Source: Caldisericales bacterium (GTDB lineage: Bacteria > Caldisericota > Caldisericia > Caldisericales > Caldisericaceae). Taken from it: a DNA stretch of 28,710 bases. This document shows positions 1 through 7,716 of the stretch, piece by piece. The notes beneath the pieces were generated by a model. That model was not told the DNA's origin. It ran no database searches and saw only the letters and a program-made list of their open reading frames with translations. Each line of letters starts with the position of its first letter. The first letter of the stretch is position 1. The translations under genes and the position numbers were made by a program. The stretch spans positions 1 through 28,710 of the forward strand of contig WFSP01000022.1 in NCBI GenBank assembly GCA_015485995.1. The letters are read 5' to 3'.

Positions 1-5
1 TAGAG

Positions 6-13
6 TCACCTCC
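6..13 (-). promoter_or_regulatory. Ribosome binding site of the next operon gene, outside the window
   Basis: On the minus strand GGAGGTGA lies directly after the ruvB stop codon, only five bases from the window edge. A start codon should therefore lie just beyond position 1. This shows that the operon continues past ruvB; the identity of the next gene cannot be seen. Confidence 0.6.
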
Positions 14-16
14 GTA

Positions 17-979
17 TCAAAAAAGTGTATTTTCAAAGTTAGAATGCATATACTGCTTTGCTTTTACCGTTGCCTTTCTACCCTTAGGAGTACGTAAAAT
101 AAAATTTACTTTCATTAAGTAGGGTTCTATGATATCTTCAATCGTACCTTTATCTTCTCCCACTGCAGTAGAAAGCGCTTCAATTCCAACTGGCCCCCCT
201 TTAAACCTAAAGACAATATTTTTCAAATACTTCCTATCCAGATCATTTAAGCCAAACTCATCAATTCGCAAGCTTGAGCAAGCCTCTTGAACAATTTCAC
301 TATTCACTTTTTTAATGTTTTTCACTTCTGCAAAATCTCTCACTCTTTTTAAAAGCTGGATTGAAATCCTTGGCACACCCCTGGAACGTTCACCTATAAG
401 AAGTGCCGCATCTTCTGTTATGCTTATATTTAAGATTTTGCTGTCTCTTAGCACAACCTTCTTAAGCTCCTCCGGTTTATAGAGCTCCAAATGATATACG
501 ATGCCAAATCTATCTCTCAAAGGTGGAGAAATTAGACCAAAACGTGTTGTCGCCCCAATCAAAGTAAATAAGTTCAAATCGAGCACGATCGTATGTGCAG
601 AGCGTTTCGAACCTGCCACAATGGGCAATTTAAAATCCTCCATAGCGGAATATAAAACTTCTTCGACTGCCTTAGGCAAGCGATGTATCTCGTCTATAAA
701 AAGGACATCTCCCTTTGAAAGCCCGATGAGTATTGCGGCTAAATCTCCAACTTTTTCTATGGAAGGCCCTGTAGCATGCTTTATCGCCACACCAAGTTCA
801 TTTGCAATGATACCTGAGAGTGTTGTTTTTCCAAGCCCAGGTGGGCCATAAAAAAGTGTATGGTCTAATGTTGCGTTTCTTGACTTTGCAGAGTTTATAA
901 ATACCTTAAGGCTCTTTTTTATAGAATCCTGGCCTACAAAGTCTTTCAAAAATAATGGACGAATTGAGTTATTCTGCAT
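17..979 (-). CDS. ruvB: Holliday junction branch migration helicase RuvB
   Basis: RuvB is the AAA+ motor that, loaded by RuvA, drives branch migration of Holliday junctions during recombination and fork repair. The 320-residue protein has Walker A GPPGLGKT at 45-52, Walker B with DEIH at 96-99, sensor 1 GATTR at 142-146 and an arginine-finger segment PLRDRF at about 153-158. The C-terminal third is the winged-helix DNA-binding domain (GGPVGIEALSTAVGED is recognisable). Length is normal for a RuvB without an N-terminal extension. The start overlaps the end of ruvA by 11 bp, so translation is probably coupled. It is the last complete gene of the pdxS-pdxT-yebC-ruvC-ruvA-ruvB operon. Identification is essentially certain. 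Confidence 0.98.
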   Translation of the reverse strand: MQNNSIRPLFLKDFVGQDSIKKSLKVFINSAKSRNATLDHTLFYGPPGLGKTTLSGIIANELGVAIKHATGPSIEKVGDLAAILIGLSKGDVLFIDEIHRLPKAVEEVLYSAMEDFKLPIVAGSKRSAHTIVLDLNLFTLIGATTRFGLISPPLRDRFGIVYHLELYKPEELKKVVLRDSKILNISITEDAALLIGERSRGVPRISIQLLKRVRDFAEVKNIKKVNSEIVQEACSSLRIDEFGLNDLDRKYLKNIVFRFKGGPVGIEALSTAVGEDKGTIEDIIEPYLMKVNFILRTPKGRKATVKAKQYMHSNFENTLF

Positions 980-1532
980 TGCTTAATTTTTTAATCGCAT
1001 CACGGACAATTTCTTCAATTCTACCCTCGTCACCTACTTCTTTTAAAACCCTACTTACATCCTGGGCAGCATATCCCAAAGAAATAAGCGCAGAATGCGC
1101 AAGTTTTATCTTTTCACTCTCTATCTTTTTTTCTTCTTCCTTAATCTCTCCGCCAAGCTCTATGACTATACGTTTTGCTGTTTTTTCACCTATGCCAGGC
1201 ACAGGCTTAAACGCCTTGTAGTCTCCACTATCTATAACCTGAATAAGTTTTTCTTTTGTAAAAACTTTAAAAATTCCCATTGCCGTTTTAGGGCCAACAC
1301 CACTTACTTTTTTTACAATAAGCTCAAATATTGCTTTTTCGCTTCGGCTATCAAAACCATATAACGACAAATCATTCTCTTTGCGGCTCTCGTAAATGTG
1401 CAAAGAATATTTTTTAGTAGGTACAAAATTTTCCGGATGGGAAACAAATACTTCAAATCCTATCCCTTTTACAAAAAGGACTATGGAATTTTCTGAAACT
1501 TCCCTTACCTCTCCTTCGATTAGCGCAATCAT
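969..1532 (-). CDS. ruvA: Holliday junction DNA-binding protein RuvA
   Basis: RuvA binds the four-way junction as a tetramer and loads RuvB. The 187-residue protein shows the N-terminal OB-fold (starting MIALIEGEV), then two helix-hairpin-helix motifs, SGVGPKTA at 77-84 and VPGIGEKTAKRIVIEL at 111-126. A charged linker (about 128-142) follows, then the small C-terminal domain III that contacts RuvB (LISLGY and following). Length is typical. Its start overlaps the ruvC stop by 4 bp and its end overlaps ruvB by 11 bp, a classical coupled arrangement. Confidence 0.97.
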   Translation of the reverse strand: MIALIEGEVREVSENSIVLFVKGIGFEVFVSHPENFVPTKKYSLHIYESRKENDLSLYGFDSRSEKAIFELIVKKVSGVGPKTAMGIFKVFTKEKLIQVIDSGDYKAFKPVPGIGEKTAKRIVIELGGEIKEEEKKIESEKIKLAHSALISLGYAAQDVSRVLKEVGDEGRIEEIVRDAIKKLSNAE

Positions 1533-2023
1533 AGTGCAGTAGCCTCAATGTACGGTAGGTTATAAATATGGCACAATGCAAGAGCAATACCATCGGCAGC
1601 ATCGTCAGGAGTAGGCTTCTTGTCCATTTTTAATATTCTTTGAACTGCAAATTGCACATCTCTTTTTGTAGCACGCCCCACGCCTAATAAAACTTTTTTA
1701 GCCTCAAGGGGCGTGTATTCAAACAAAGGTTTATTGTATTCCGATGTAATAAGCATCGCAACTCCACGTGCCTCGCTTACGTTAACAACAGTTTTCAGAT
1801 TTGTATTAAAAAAAATCTTTTCAATTGCAACATGGTCGATATTATTCTCATTAAATATTTCTTTAAGGCCTGAGTGAATTTTCCGGAGCCTATCCGGAAC
1901 TTTATCAGTAGAAGGTGTTTTAATTACTCCATACTTAACAATAAAAATACCGCCACTGCTCTTTTGCACGATGCCAAACCCCGTGCTCGCAAGCCCCGGG
2001 TCTATCCCAAGTACATTAAGCAT
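1529..2023 (-). CDS. ruvC: Crossover junction endodeoxyribonuclease RuvC
   Basis: RuvC is the Holliday-junction resolvase, a dimeric RNase H-fold nuclease that nicks symmetrically. The 164-residue protein keeps all four metal ligands: D8 in GIDPG, E68 in AIEKIFF, and D141 and D144 in PDDAADG. These match D7, E66, D138 and D141 of the E. coli enzyme. Only three bases separate it from the yebC stop, and it overlaps ruvA by 4 bp. The order yebC-ruvC-ruvA-ruvB is a widespread bacterial arrangement. Confidence 0.97.
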   Translation of the reverse strand: MLNVLGIDPGLASTGFGIVQKSSGGIFIVKYGVIKTPSTDKVPDRLRKIHSGLKEIFNENNIDHVAIEKIFFNTNLKTVVNVSEARGVAMLITSEYNKPLFEYTPLEAKKVLLGVGRATKRDVQFAVQRILKMDKKPTPDDAADGIALALCHIYNLPYIEATAL

Positions 2024-2026
2024 CGG

Positions 2027-2785
2027 CTAACCTAATTTCTCGGTAATTTGCTTGAGCTCCTCTTCATCTATATCGTAATTTGTATAATAGTCCTGGACAT
2101 CATCGTGGTCTTCCAAGGCGTCACATAGCTTAATTACTCTTACCGCATCATCACCACTTACTTTAACAGTAGTTTTGGGTTCAAGCACAACCTCCGCGCT
2201 CTTAATTTTAAGCCCGGATTGGACAAGCTTTTCCTTTACACTATCAAGGGATTTAGGGTCCGTATATACTGTAAATATCCCGTCAGCTTCTTTCAGGTCC
2301 TCTCCACCGGCATCTGCAACAACCATAAATAATTCATCATAATTCATACCTGCAGGCTCAAGTTCTATCTCGCCTTTTGTTTCAAAATTCCAAGAAACAG
2401 CGCCGCTTTCAGCAAGACTTCCTCCATAATTGCTAAGAAGCCTTCTCAGTTCTGCAACAGTCCTGTTCTTATTATCAGTAGAGATTTTCAAGATAAAAGC
2501 AATACCTGAAGGCCCATACGCTTCATACGTAAATTCTTCATACGTTACGCCGGGCAGTTCACCTGTGCCACGCATAATTGCTTTTTTAATGTTATCCAGT
2601 GGCATACCTAATTTTTTTGCCTTATCTACGGCATTACGTAAACGGGAATTAGTTTCCGTGTTTCCTCCACCTTCTTTTGCTGCAATAATAACTTCCTTTG
2701 TGAGTTTTGTAAAAAGCTTACCTCTTTTAGCATCCTGGGAACTTTTTCTACCCTGAATGTTGTGCCATTTTGAATGTCCTGACAT
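2027..2785 (-). CDS. yebC: YebC/PmpR (TACO1) family protein
   Basis: The 252-residue protein begins with the family signature MSGHSKWHNIQGRK, followed by the conserved KLFTKLTKEV and NSRLRNAVDKAKK segments. The middle and C-terminal parts (YEAYGPSGIAF, and the GAVSWNFE-like segment) also fit. YebC proteins have been described both as DNA-binding regulators and, for other members and mitochondrial TACO1, as translation factors helping ribosomes on difficult sequences. The sequence does not say which applies here. A good Shine-Dalgarno (GGGAGG) precedes the ATG. It sits 12 bp after pdxT and 3 bp before ruvC within one operon. Confidence 0.96.
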   Translation of the reverse strand: MSGHSKWHNIQGRKSSQDAKRGKLFTKLTKEVIIAAKEGGGNTETNSRLRNAVDKAKKLGMPLDNIKKAIMRGTGELPGVTYEEFTYEAYGPSGIAFILKISTDNKNRTVAELRRLLSNYGGSLAESGAVSWNFETKGEIELEPAGMNYDELFMVVADAGGEDLKEADGIFTVYTDPKSLDSVKEKLVQSGLKIKSAEVVLEPKTTVKVSGDDAVRVIKLCDALEDHDDVQDYYTNYDIDEEELKQITEKLG

Positions 2786-2797
2786 TATAAAACCTCC

Positions 2798-3385
2798 CTA
2801 TTTTCTATTTTCTAAAAATTTTCTCACCATATCTAAAAAATATTTATGGATTCTTAAATCCCTGCCTAATTCCGGATGAAACGCAGATACAAGAACATTT
2901 CTTTGCCTTGCAAAAACAATACCTTCGGAAACTTCCGAAAGTACTTCCACATCAGCTCCTGCGTTTTTCCCGACAGGCGCACGAATGAATATCGCATGAA
3001 ACAAAGTATCAAATCCTTTGATATCAAGGTCAATTTCTTTACTGTCCACTTGCCTTCCGAATGCATTCCGAACAATTTCCAAATCCATAAAGCCAAACTT
3101 AAATTGGTCGTATCCTTCTATTCTGTTTGACAAAAGAATCATTCCTGCACAGGTTCCGTAAATTGGCATTCCATCTTTCACGCGTTTCCTTATTGTATTT
3201 TCCAAATTAAAACCGGTAATTAATCTACCCATCGTAGTACTTTCTCCGCCTGGAATCACAAGGCCGTCTATTTTTTCTATTTCCTCTATTCTACGCACAG
3301 GAACTGCCTCTTCACTACCCGATTCCCTCAGCATATTGATATGTTCGGAAACCGCCCCTTGTAAGGCAAGCACGCCGATTCTCAT
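2798..3385 (-). CDS. pdxT: Pyridoxal 5'-phosphate synthase, glutaminase subunit PdxT
   Basis: PdxT hydrolyses glutamine and channels ammonia to PdxS for PLP synthesis. The 195-residue class I amidotransferase begins MRIGVLALQGA and carries the oxyanion segment PGGEST (about 45-50). The nucleophile is C79 in YGTCAG, with H170 and E172 (AFHPELG) completing the triad. The start codon immediately follows the pdxS stop, and the GAGGAG just upstream lies inside the end of pdxS, so the two subunits are translationally coupled. Confidence 0.97.
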   Translation of the reverse strand: MRIGVLALQGAVSEHINMLRESGSEEAVPVRRIEEIEKIDGLVIPGGESTTMGRLITGFNLENTIRKRVKDGMPIYGTCAGMILLSNRIEGYDQFKFGFMDLEIVRNAFGRQVDSKEIDLDIKGFDTLFHAIFIRAPVGKNAGADVEVLSEVSEGIVFARQRNVLVSAFHPELGRDLRIHKYFLDMVRKFLENRK

Positions 3386-4273
3386 CTATTCGCTCCTCAC
3401 CTGCATTTTGTCTTTTTCAGAAAGGTCTCTTATATCAATACCTTGCATTTCCTCCCCAAGATCTTCCGAAATCTTTGCAAGAATTTTTGGGTCATCGAAA
3501 TAAGTAGTTGCTGCAACTATTGCTTCCGCACGTTTTTTAGGATTAGAAGATTTGAATATTCCGGAGCCAACAAAAATACCATCTGCGCCAAGCTGCATCA
3601 TAAGGGAAGCATCCGCAGGGGTTGCAATACCTCCTGCTGCAAAGTTCACTACCTGCAATTTGCCAAGGTCCTTTACCTCTTTAAGAAGGGTAAAAGGAAC
3701 TCGTAACTCTTTTGCCTCTACATAGAGTTCTTCTTCGGCCATGCTTTGAACTTTTCTTATCTCATCCATTACCACACGCATATGTCTTACGGCTTCTACA
3801 ATGTTTCCGGTACCAGGCTCCCCTTTTGTTCTTATCATTGCAGCACCTTCAGCAATTCTCCTCAATGCTTCACCGAGATTTCTTGCTCCACATACAAAAG
3901 GCACTTTAAAATCCCATTTGTTAATATGGTGCGTTTCATCTGCAGGAGTAAGAACTTCGCTTTCATCTATAAAATCAACTCCAACTGCCTGAAGAATTTG
4001 TGCTTCTGCGAAGTGTCCAATTCTTACCTTCGCCATCACGGGTATAGAAACAGTGTTCATAATATCTTTAACAAGTTTCGGATCTGCCATTCTGGCAACT
4101 CCGCCTTCTTTTCTTATATCGGCAGGTATTCGTTCAAGGGCCATAACAGCAACAGCACCTGACTCTTCAGCTATTTTAGCCTGCTCCACGGTTGTAACAT
4201 CCATAATAACCCCGCCTTTAAGCATTTCGGCAAGGCCTCTTTTTACCTTAACAGTACCAAACTTCTCTTCCAT
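3386..4273 (-). CDS. pdxS: Pyridoxal 5'-phosphate synthase, synthase subunit PdxS
   Basis: PdxS condenses ribose 5-phosphate, glyceraldehyde 3-phosphate and PdxT-derived ammonia into PLP. It forms a dodecameric (beta/alpha)8 barrel. The 295-residue sequence has D25 (MDVTT), the two key lysines K82 (MAKVRIGH) and K150 ([10 protein letters not shown]), and the conserved [10 protein letters not shown] stretch. Length is typical. The ATG is preceded by AAGGAGG at a 9-nt spacing, and a promoter lies about 25 bp further upstream. It is the first gene of the operon that continues through pdxT and yebC into ruvCAB. Confidence 0.98.
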   Translation of the reverse strand: MEEKFGTVKVKRGLAEMLKGGVIMDVTTVEQAKIAEESGAVAVMALERIPADIRKEGGVARMADPKLVKDIMNTVSIPVMAKVRIGHFAEAQILQAVGVDFIDESEVLTPADETHHINKWDFKVPFVCGARNLGEALRRIAEGAAMIRTKGEPGTGNIVEAVRHMRVVMDEIRKVQSMAEEELYVEAKELRVPFTLLKEVKDLGKLQVVNFAAGGIATPADASLMMQLGADGIFVGSGIFKSSNPKKRAEAIVAATTYFDDPKILAKISEDLGEEMQGIDIRDLSEKDKMQVRSE

Positions 4274-4298
4274 AATGTTTCGCCTCCTTACAACTATT

Positions 4299-4326
4299 AT
4301 TGTATAACTTTCGCATTAAAAATCAA
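4299..4326 (-). promoter_or_regulatory. Promoter of the pdxS-pdxT-yebC-ruvCAB operon
   Basis: On the minus strand TTGATT (4321-4326) and TACAAT (4299-4304) are separated by 16 bp. The AAGGAGG Shine-Dalgarno (4283-4289) and pdxS ATG follow. The spacing and its position just after the upstream flavoprotein gene support a separate sigma-70-type promoter. Confidence 0.55.
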
Positions 4327-4331
4327 CTTAC

Positions 4332-5552
4332 TTAACTTACAGAACTGCCTGCAACAAAGCCTGTTGAAAACGCTGCCTGAAGGTTGTATCCACCCGTTAT
4401 TGCATCAATGTCAAGCAATTCCCCTACGATAAAAAGGTTATCTAATATTGCAGAACGCATTGTTTTAGGGCTAACCTCTTTGAGGCTTACCCCGCCCTTT
4501 GTAACAATTGCGTGCTCAAAACTCTCAGTGCCTAATATTTTAATAGGAAAATGCTTTAAAAGCAAAAGCATCTTTCTACGCTCTTCTTTTGTAATTTCAC
4601 TGCATTTTTTATCACCATTAACCCCGCTTTTTCTCACAAAAATGGGTATCAATCTCATTGGAATTAATGAACACAGTGCATTTTTCAGATTTTTCTTTCC
4701 TTGTTTGTTAAATTCCCTTATAAGCCTATTGTCCAAAATCTCATATTTCAAAGCAGGCTTCAGATCAATTTCTATAACAAGCGGAGAGGAAAGATACGGA
4801 ACAATTTCAGACGAAAGAGTAAGGACAATAGGGCCGGAAATTCCTTTTGCAGTAAAAACCATATCCCCGAAATGAGAAAAACTTTTATTTTTAATTTTGG
4901 CGTGCACCGCGACGTTCCTCAGTGAAAGGCCCTCTAATTTGTTTATCCAACCCTCTTTCGCAACAAGTGGCACAAGAGCAGGATAAAGTTTTGTAATTGT
5001 ATGCCCTATTTCTTTTAACATAGCGTACCCATCACCGGTTGTCCCAAGTCCCGGAAAACTCTTTCCGCCAGTTGCGAGTATCACAGCATCACTTTTTAAA
5101 ACTTTCCCGTTAGATAGTAAGACTCCGGAAACAAGTTTATCTTTAATTACAAGGGATTTTACAGAGTTGTTTAATACCACCCTTGCCCCGCGCCTATCTA
5201 CCTCTTTTTTTAACGCATTCAGTACATCTTTTGACTTTTCAGATTTTGGGAAAACTCTATTTCCCCTCTCTACAATAGTTTCAACACCAACTGAATTCAA
5301 AAAATTAATGAGGTCATTATTAGAAAAAACCGAGAGTGCATGATACAAAAACCGGCCGTTTTTGCCAAAAGCATTTATAAGCTCTTCAATGGAGCCGGCA
5401 TTGGTTACATTACACCTTCCTTTTCCGGAAACAAGAATTTTAAGGCCTGGCTTGGACATTTTTTCTAAAAGGATTACCTCTGACTTTTCTGCTGCTTTTA
5501 TTACTGATATAAGACCCGCTGCACCAGCACCAACCACTATTACTTTTTTCAC
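4332..5552 (-). CDS. HI0933/BaiN-family flavoprotein, probable NAD(P)/FAD-dependent oxidoreductase
   Basis: This is a member of the HI0933-like flavoprotein family (PF03486; BaiN/YhiN relatives). Its dinucleotide-binding fold begins VIVVGAGAAG, and the family motifs SGKGRCNVTN, ATGGKSFPGLGTTGDGY and GGVSLKEV...GELLDIDAITGGYNLQ are clear. BaiN was proposed to reduce bile-acid intermediates, but most relatives have no proven substrate, so no reaction is assigned. I place the start at GTG 5552 (about 406 aa), not at the ATG at 5636. The Rossmann strand begins right after this GTG. The extra 28 codons look unlike the family and contain the promoter, which ends 6 nt before the GTG, so the mRNA is probably leaderless. 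Confidence 0.9.
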   Translation of the reverse strand: MKKVIVVGAGAAGLISVIKAAEKSEVILLEKMSKPGLKILVSGKGRCNVTNAGSIEELINAFGKNGRFLYHALSVFSNNDLINFLNSVGVETIVERGNRVFPKSEKSKDVLNALKKEVDRRGARVVLNNSVKSLVIKDKLVSGVLLSNGKVLKSDAVILATGGKSFPGLGTTGDGYAMLKEIGHTITKLYPALVPLVAKEGWINKLEGLSLRNVAVHAKIKNKSFSHFGDMVFTAKGISGPIVLTLSSEIVPYLSSPLVIEIDLKPALKYEILDNRLIREFNKQGKKNLKNALCSLIPMRLIPIFVRKSGVNGDKKCSEITKEERRKMLLLLKHFPIKILGTESFEHAIVTKGGVSLKEVSPKTMRSAILDNLFIVGELLDIDAITGGYNLQAAFSTGFVAGSSVS

Positions 5553-5558
5553 AGGGGA

Positions 5559-5586
5559 ATTATACAGGAAATTTAAATTTTGTAAA
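5559..5586 (-). promoter_or_regulatory. Leaderless-type promoter of the HI0933-family gene
   Basis: On the minus strand TTTACA (5581-5586), a 16-bp spacer and a perfect TATAAT (5559-5564) are followed by six bases and then GTG at 5552. No Shine-Dalgarno fits between them. The expected transcription start coincides with the start codon. Confidence 0.6.
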
Positions 5587-5903
5587 CAAATCATGCAAGT
5601 TAAGCATATTTTTACATTTAGACACCATTTTAACAAAAATAATCCATAGAATTAAATTGGTTTTTGCTCCTTTATAAGTTCCTGTAGATTATGTAAGGTA
5701 AAAAACTCGGAATTTCAATTAAAAAATCGTAATGAATAAAACATTAACACGCTTAGAAGTTAAAAGCCCTCTACCAATTTTCCTATCTATTAAATTATTA
5801 GAAAATTACCATATCATTACTGTTGGCCCTGCCTGCTTTAGTTGTTAGAACTATATATTCCGACGGCTTTGTAGGTTTTAAATATCTGAATAATTTGTAG
5901 GGG

Positions 5904-5932
5904 TTGACAAACACGATATAAGCATATAATTA
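5904..5932 (+). promoter_or_regulatory. Probable promoter of fhs-smc
   Basis: A perfect TTGACA (5904-5909) is followed by TATAAT at 5925-5930 (15-bp spacing) or the overlapping TAATTA at 5927-5932 (17-bp spacing). The fhs start is about 115 bp downstream, leaving a long leader with inverted repeats. Confidence 0.6.
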
Positions 5933-5960
5933 TAGATACTAAATATTTAGGTGGCCAAAT

Positions 5961-6032
5961 TCCGCCTGCTAAAGCTGGCTACGTTTCACTGGCGGATTAA
6001 AAATACTTTAGCCAAAGCCATAAAAAGGCTTT
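5961..6032 (+). promoter_or_regulatory. Structured 5' leader of fhs (inverted repeats)
   Basis: Three inverted repeats lie in the leader: TCCGCC (5961-5966) with GGCGGA (5991-5996); inside it the near-palindrome 5964-5979 (GCCTGCT, AA, AGCTGGC, with one T-T mismatch on each arm position); and AAAGCC (6014-6019) with GGCTTT (6027-6032). The last ends directly before the AAGGA Shine-Dalgarno (6034-6038). The first two are mutually exclusive folds, so a regulatory leader is possible. It does not match the ZTP or THF riboswitch cores that I know. Confidence 0.35.
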
Positions 6033-6048
6033 TAAGGAAAGAGATAAA

Positions 6049-7716
6049 ATGACTGACCTTGATATTGCACAAAATACCAAAATGAGGAAGATTAAAGACG
6101 TTGCCAAATATTTGGACATTAGAGAAGAAAATCTAAACCTATATGGAAAATACATTGCAAAAATAGAGCCTGAAGCAATGAAGCAAGTAGAGAATAAACC
6201 GGACGGGAAGCTAATTTTCGTTACGGCAATTACCCCCACAGCTGCAGGTGAGGGTAAAACCACCACAACAATAGGCCTTTCGGATGCATTAAATGATATT
6301 GGAAAAAAAGCAATGGCAGTAATCAGAGAGCCATCCCTCGGCCCGGTATTTGGAGTAAAGGGAGGAGGAGCAGGCGGAGGATATGCACAAGTAGTACCTA
6401 TGGAGGAAATAAACCTTCAATTCACCGGAGATATTCCAGCCGTAGGCATTACCAACAATCTGCTTGCGGCAATGATTGACAACCACATACAGCATGGAAA
6501 TGAGCTTGGGATTGATGTAAGAAGGATTACCTGGAGACGGGCAACCGATATGAATGACAGGGCTTTAAGAGAAACAATTGTTGCTCTTGGTGGGTCAGGT
6601 AACGGATATCCGAGAGAAACAGGATTCGACATTACTGCCGCTTCAGAAATAATGGCAATTCTCGGAATGGCACAGAACATAAACGACTTGAAGGAGCGTA
6701 TTGGCAGAATTATTATAGGTTATACAAGAAAGAGGGAGCCTATAACAGCAAAAGACATAAAAGCAGTAGGTGCAATGGCAATTATATTGAGAAATGCAAT
6801 AAAACCAAACCTTGTGCAAACACTGGAAAATCATCCCATACTTATTCACGGAGGTCCATTTGCAAATATTGCACACGGGGCAAGTACAATTACGTCCATA
6901 AAGCTTGCACTAAAATTAGCTGATTATGTAATTACGGAAGGCGGTTTTGCATCCGACCTCGGTGGCGAAAAATTTATGGATATCGTAAGCAGATCTGGCG
7001 ATTTGCACCCTTCGGCTGTGGTAATCGTTGCTACTGTAAGAGCCTTAAAAATGCACGGGGGGCTTTCAAAAGACGAACTAAAGAAAGAAAATATTGAAGC
7101 CCTAAAAAAAGGATTGTCAAATCTGGAAAAACACATAGAGAATATGCATTTCTTCGGCCTGCCTATTGTTGTTACCCTAAATAAATTTGTTTCCGATACC
7201 GACGCGGAAATAAATACCGTAGAAAGTTTTGTTAAGGAACACGGTGCAAGATTTGCTCTCTCTGAAGTATGGGAAAAAGGTGGCAAAGGTGGTGAGGCTC
7301 TTGCCGGTGAAGTACTCGACGCAATCAAAGAAGATAAAAACGATTTCCGTTTCCTATACGACTTAGATGAACAGATAGAAGATAAAATATACAAAATTGC
7401 TACTGATATGTATGGTGCAGACGGCGTAGTTTACACTGGCAGTGCTGAAAAGGATATCAAACATATTAAAAAAATCGGATATTCCAATCTGCCCATCTGC
7501 ATGGCAAAAACGCAGCTCTCTTTGTCTGATAATCCGAAACTCATAGGAAAACCCAGCGGTTTTAAAATAACAATAAGAGAGGTAAAACTTTCTGCAGGAG
7601 CAGGGTTTATAGTACCAATCGCAGGAAGCATAATGACAATGCCGGGGCTTCCAAAACACCCTGCGGCTGAAAAAATGGATATTTCGGATAATGGGAGGAT
7701 CAGCGGGTTGTTCTGA
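6049..7716 (+). CDS. fhs: Formate--tetrahydrofolate ligase
   Basis: The enzyme makes 10-formyl-THF from formate, THF and ATP. It feeds purine synthesis and one-carbon metabolism, and in acetogens the Wood-Ljungdahl methyl branch. The 555-residue length is normal. The P-loop region TPTAAGEGKTTTTIGL lies near 61-76. EPSLGPVFGVKGGG, INLQFTGD, NLLAAMIDNH and the GG(F)ASDLGGEKF segment are all family hallmarks. The ATG is preceded by AAGGA at a 10-nt spacing. The TGA stop shares one base with the smc ATG, implying coupled translation. No other acetyl-CoA pathway genes are in view. Confidence 0.98.
   Translation: MTDLDIAQNTKMRKIKDVAKYLDIREENLNLYGKYIAKIEPEAMKQVENKPDGKLIFVTAITPTAAGEGKTTTTIGLSDALNDIGKKAMAVIREPSLGPVFGVKGGGAGGGYAQVVPMEEINLQFTGDIPAVGITNNLLAAMIDNHIQHGNELGIDVRRITWRRATDMNDRALRETIVALGGSGNGYPRETGFDITAASEIMAILGMAQNINDLKERIGRIIIGYTRKREPITAKDIKAVGAMAIILRNAIKPNLVQTLENHPILIHGGPFANIAHGASTITSIKLALKLADYVITEGGFASDLGGEKFMDIVSRSGDLHPSAVVIVATVRALKMHGGLSKDELKKENIEALKKGLSNLEKHIENMHFFGLPIVVTLNKFVSDTDAEINTVESFVKEHGARFALSEVWEKGGKGGEALAGEVLDAIKEDKNDFRFLYDLDEQIEDKIYKIATDMYGADGVVYTGSAEKDIKHIKKIGYSNLPICMAKTQLSLSDNPKLIGKPSGFKITIREVKLSAGAGFIVPIAGSIMTMPGLPKHPAAEKMDISDNGRISGLF

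Larger units (their letters stand above)
5640..6048. other. Long intergenic region upstream of fhs
   Basis: I see no gene here. The first ~260 bp are AT-rich, without a convincing ORF, tRNA or repeat. The second part contains the fhs promoter (from 5904) and a structured leader of about 110 nt, listed separately. Segments reading GCCTGCTTTAG (near 5830) and GCCTGCTAAAGC (5964) are similar and could be remnants of a palindromic repeat family. This is not proven. Confidence 0.4.

Noticed and set aside
501..851. Long antisense ORFs over ruvB, ruvA, pdxS, fhs, smc and dnaE
   Set aside because: They lie opposite well-conserved genes, lack start signals and read as low-complexity Ser/Leu/Phe-rich shadows.
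5553..5636. 28-codon N-terminal extension of the HI0933-family protein
   Set aside because: The sequence is Cys-rich and unlike the family, and it contains the promoter of the gene. The GTG at 5552 fits the domain start.
5904..6048. ZTP (pfl) or THF riboswitch before fhs, suggested by the CCGCCTG segment at 5962
   Set aside because: The conserved 5' half of the ZTP motif (a GGGUCG-like stretch before the hairpin) is missing, and the THF riboswitch core is not present. Only the short CCGCCTG string is shared.
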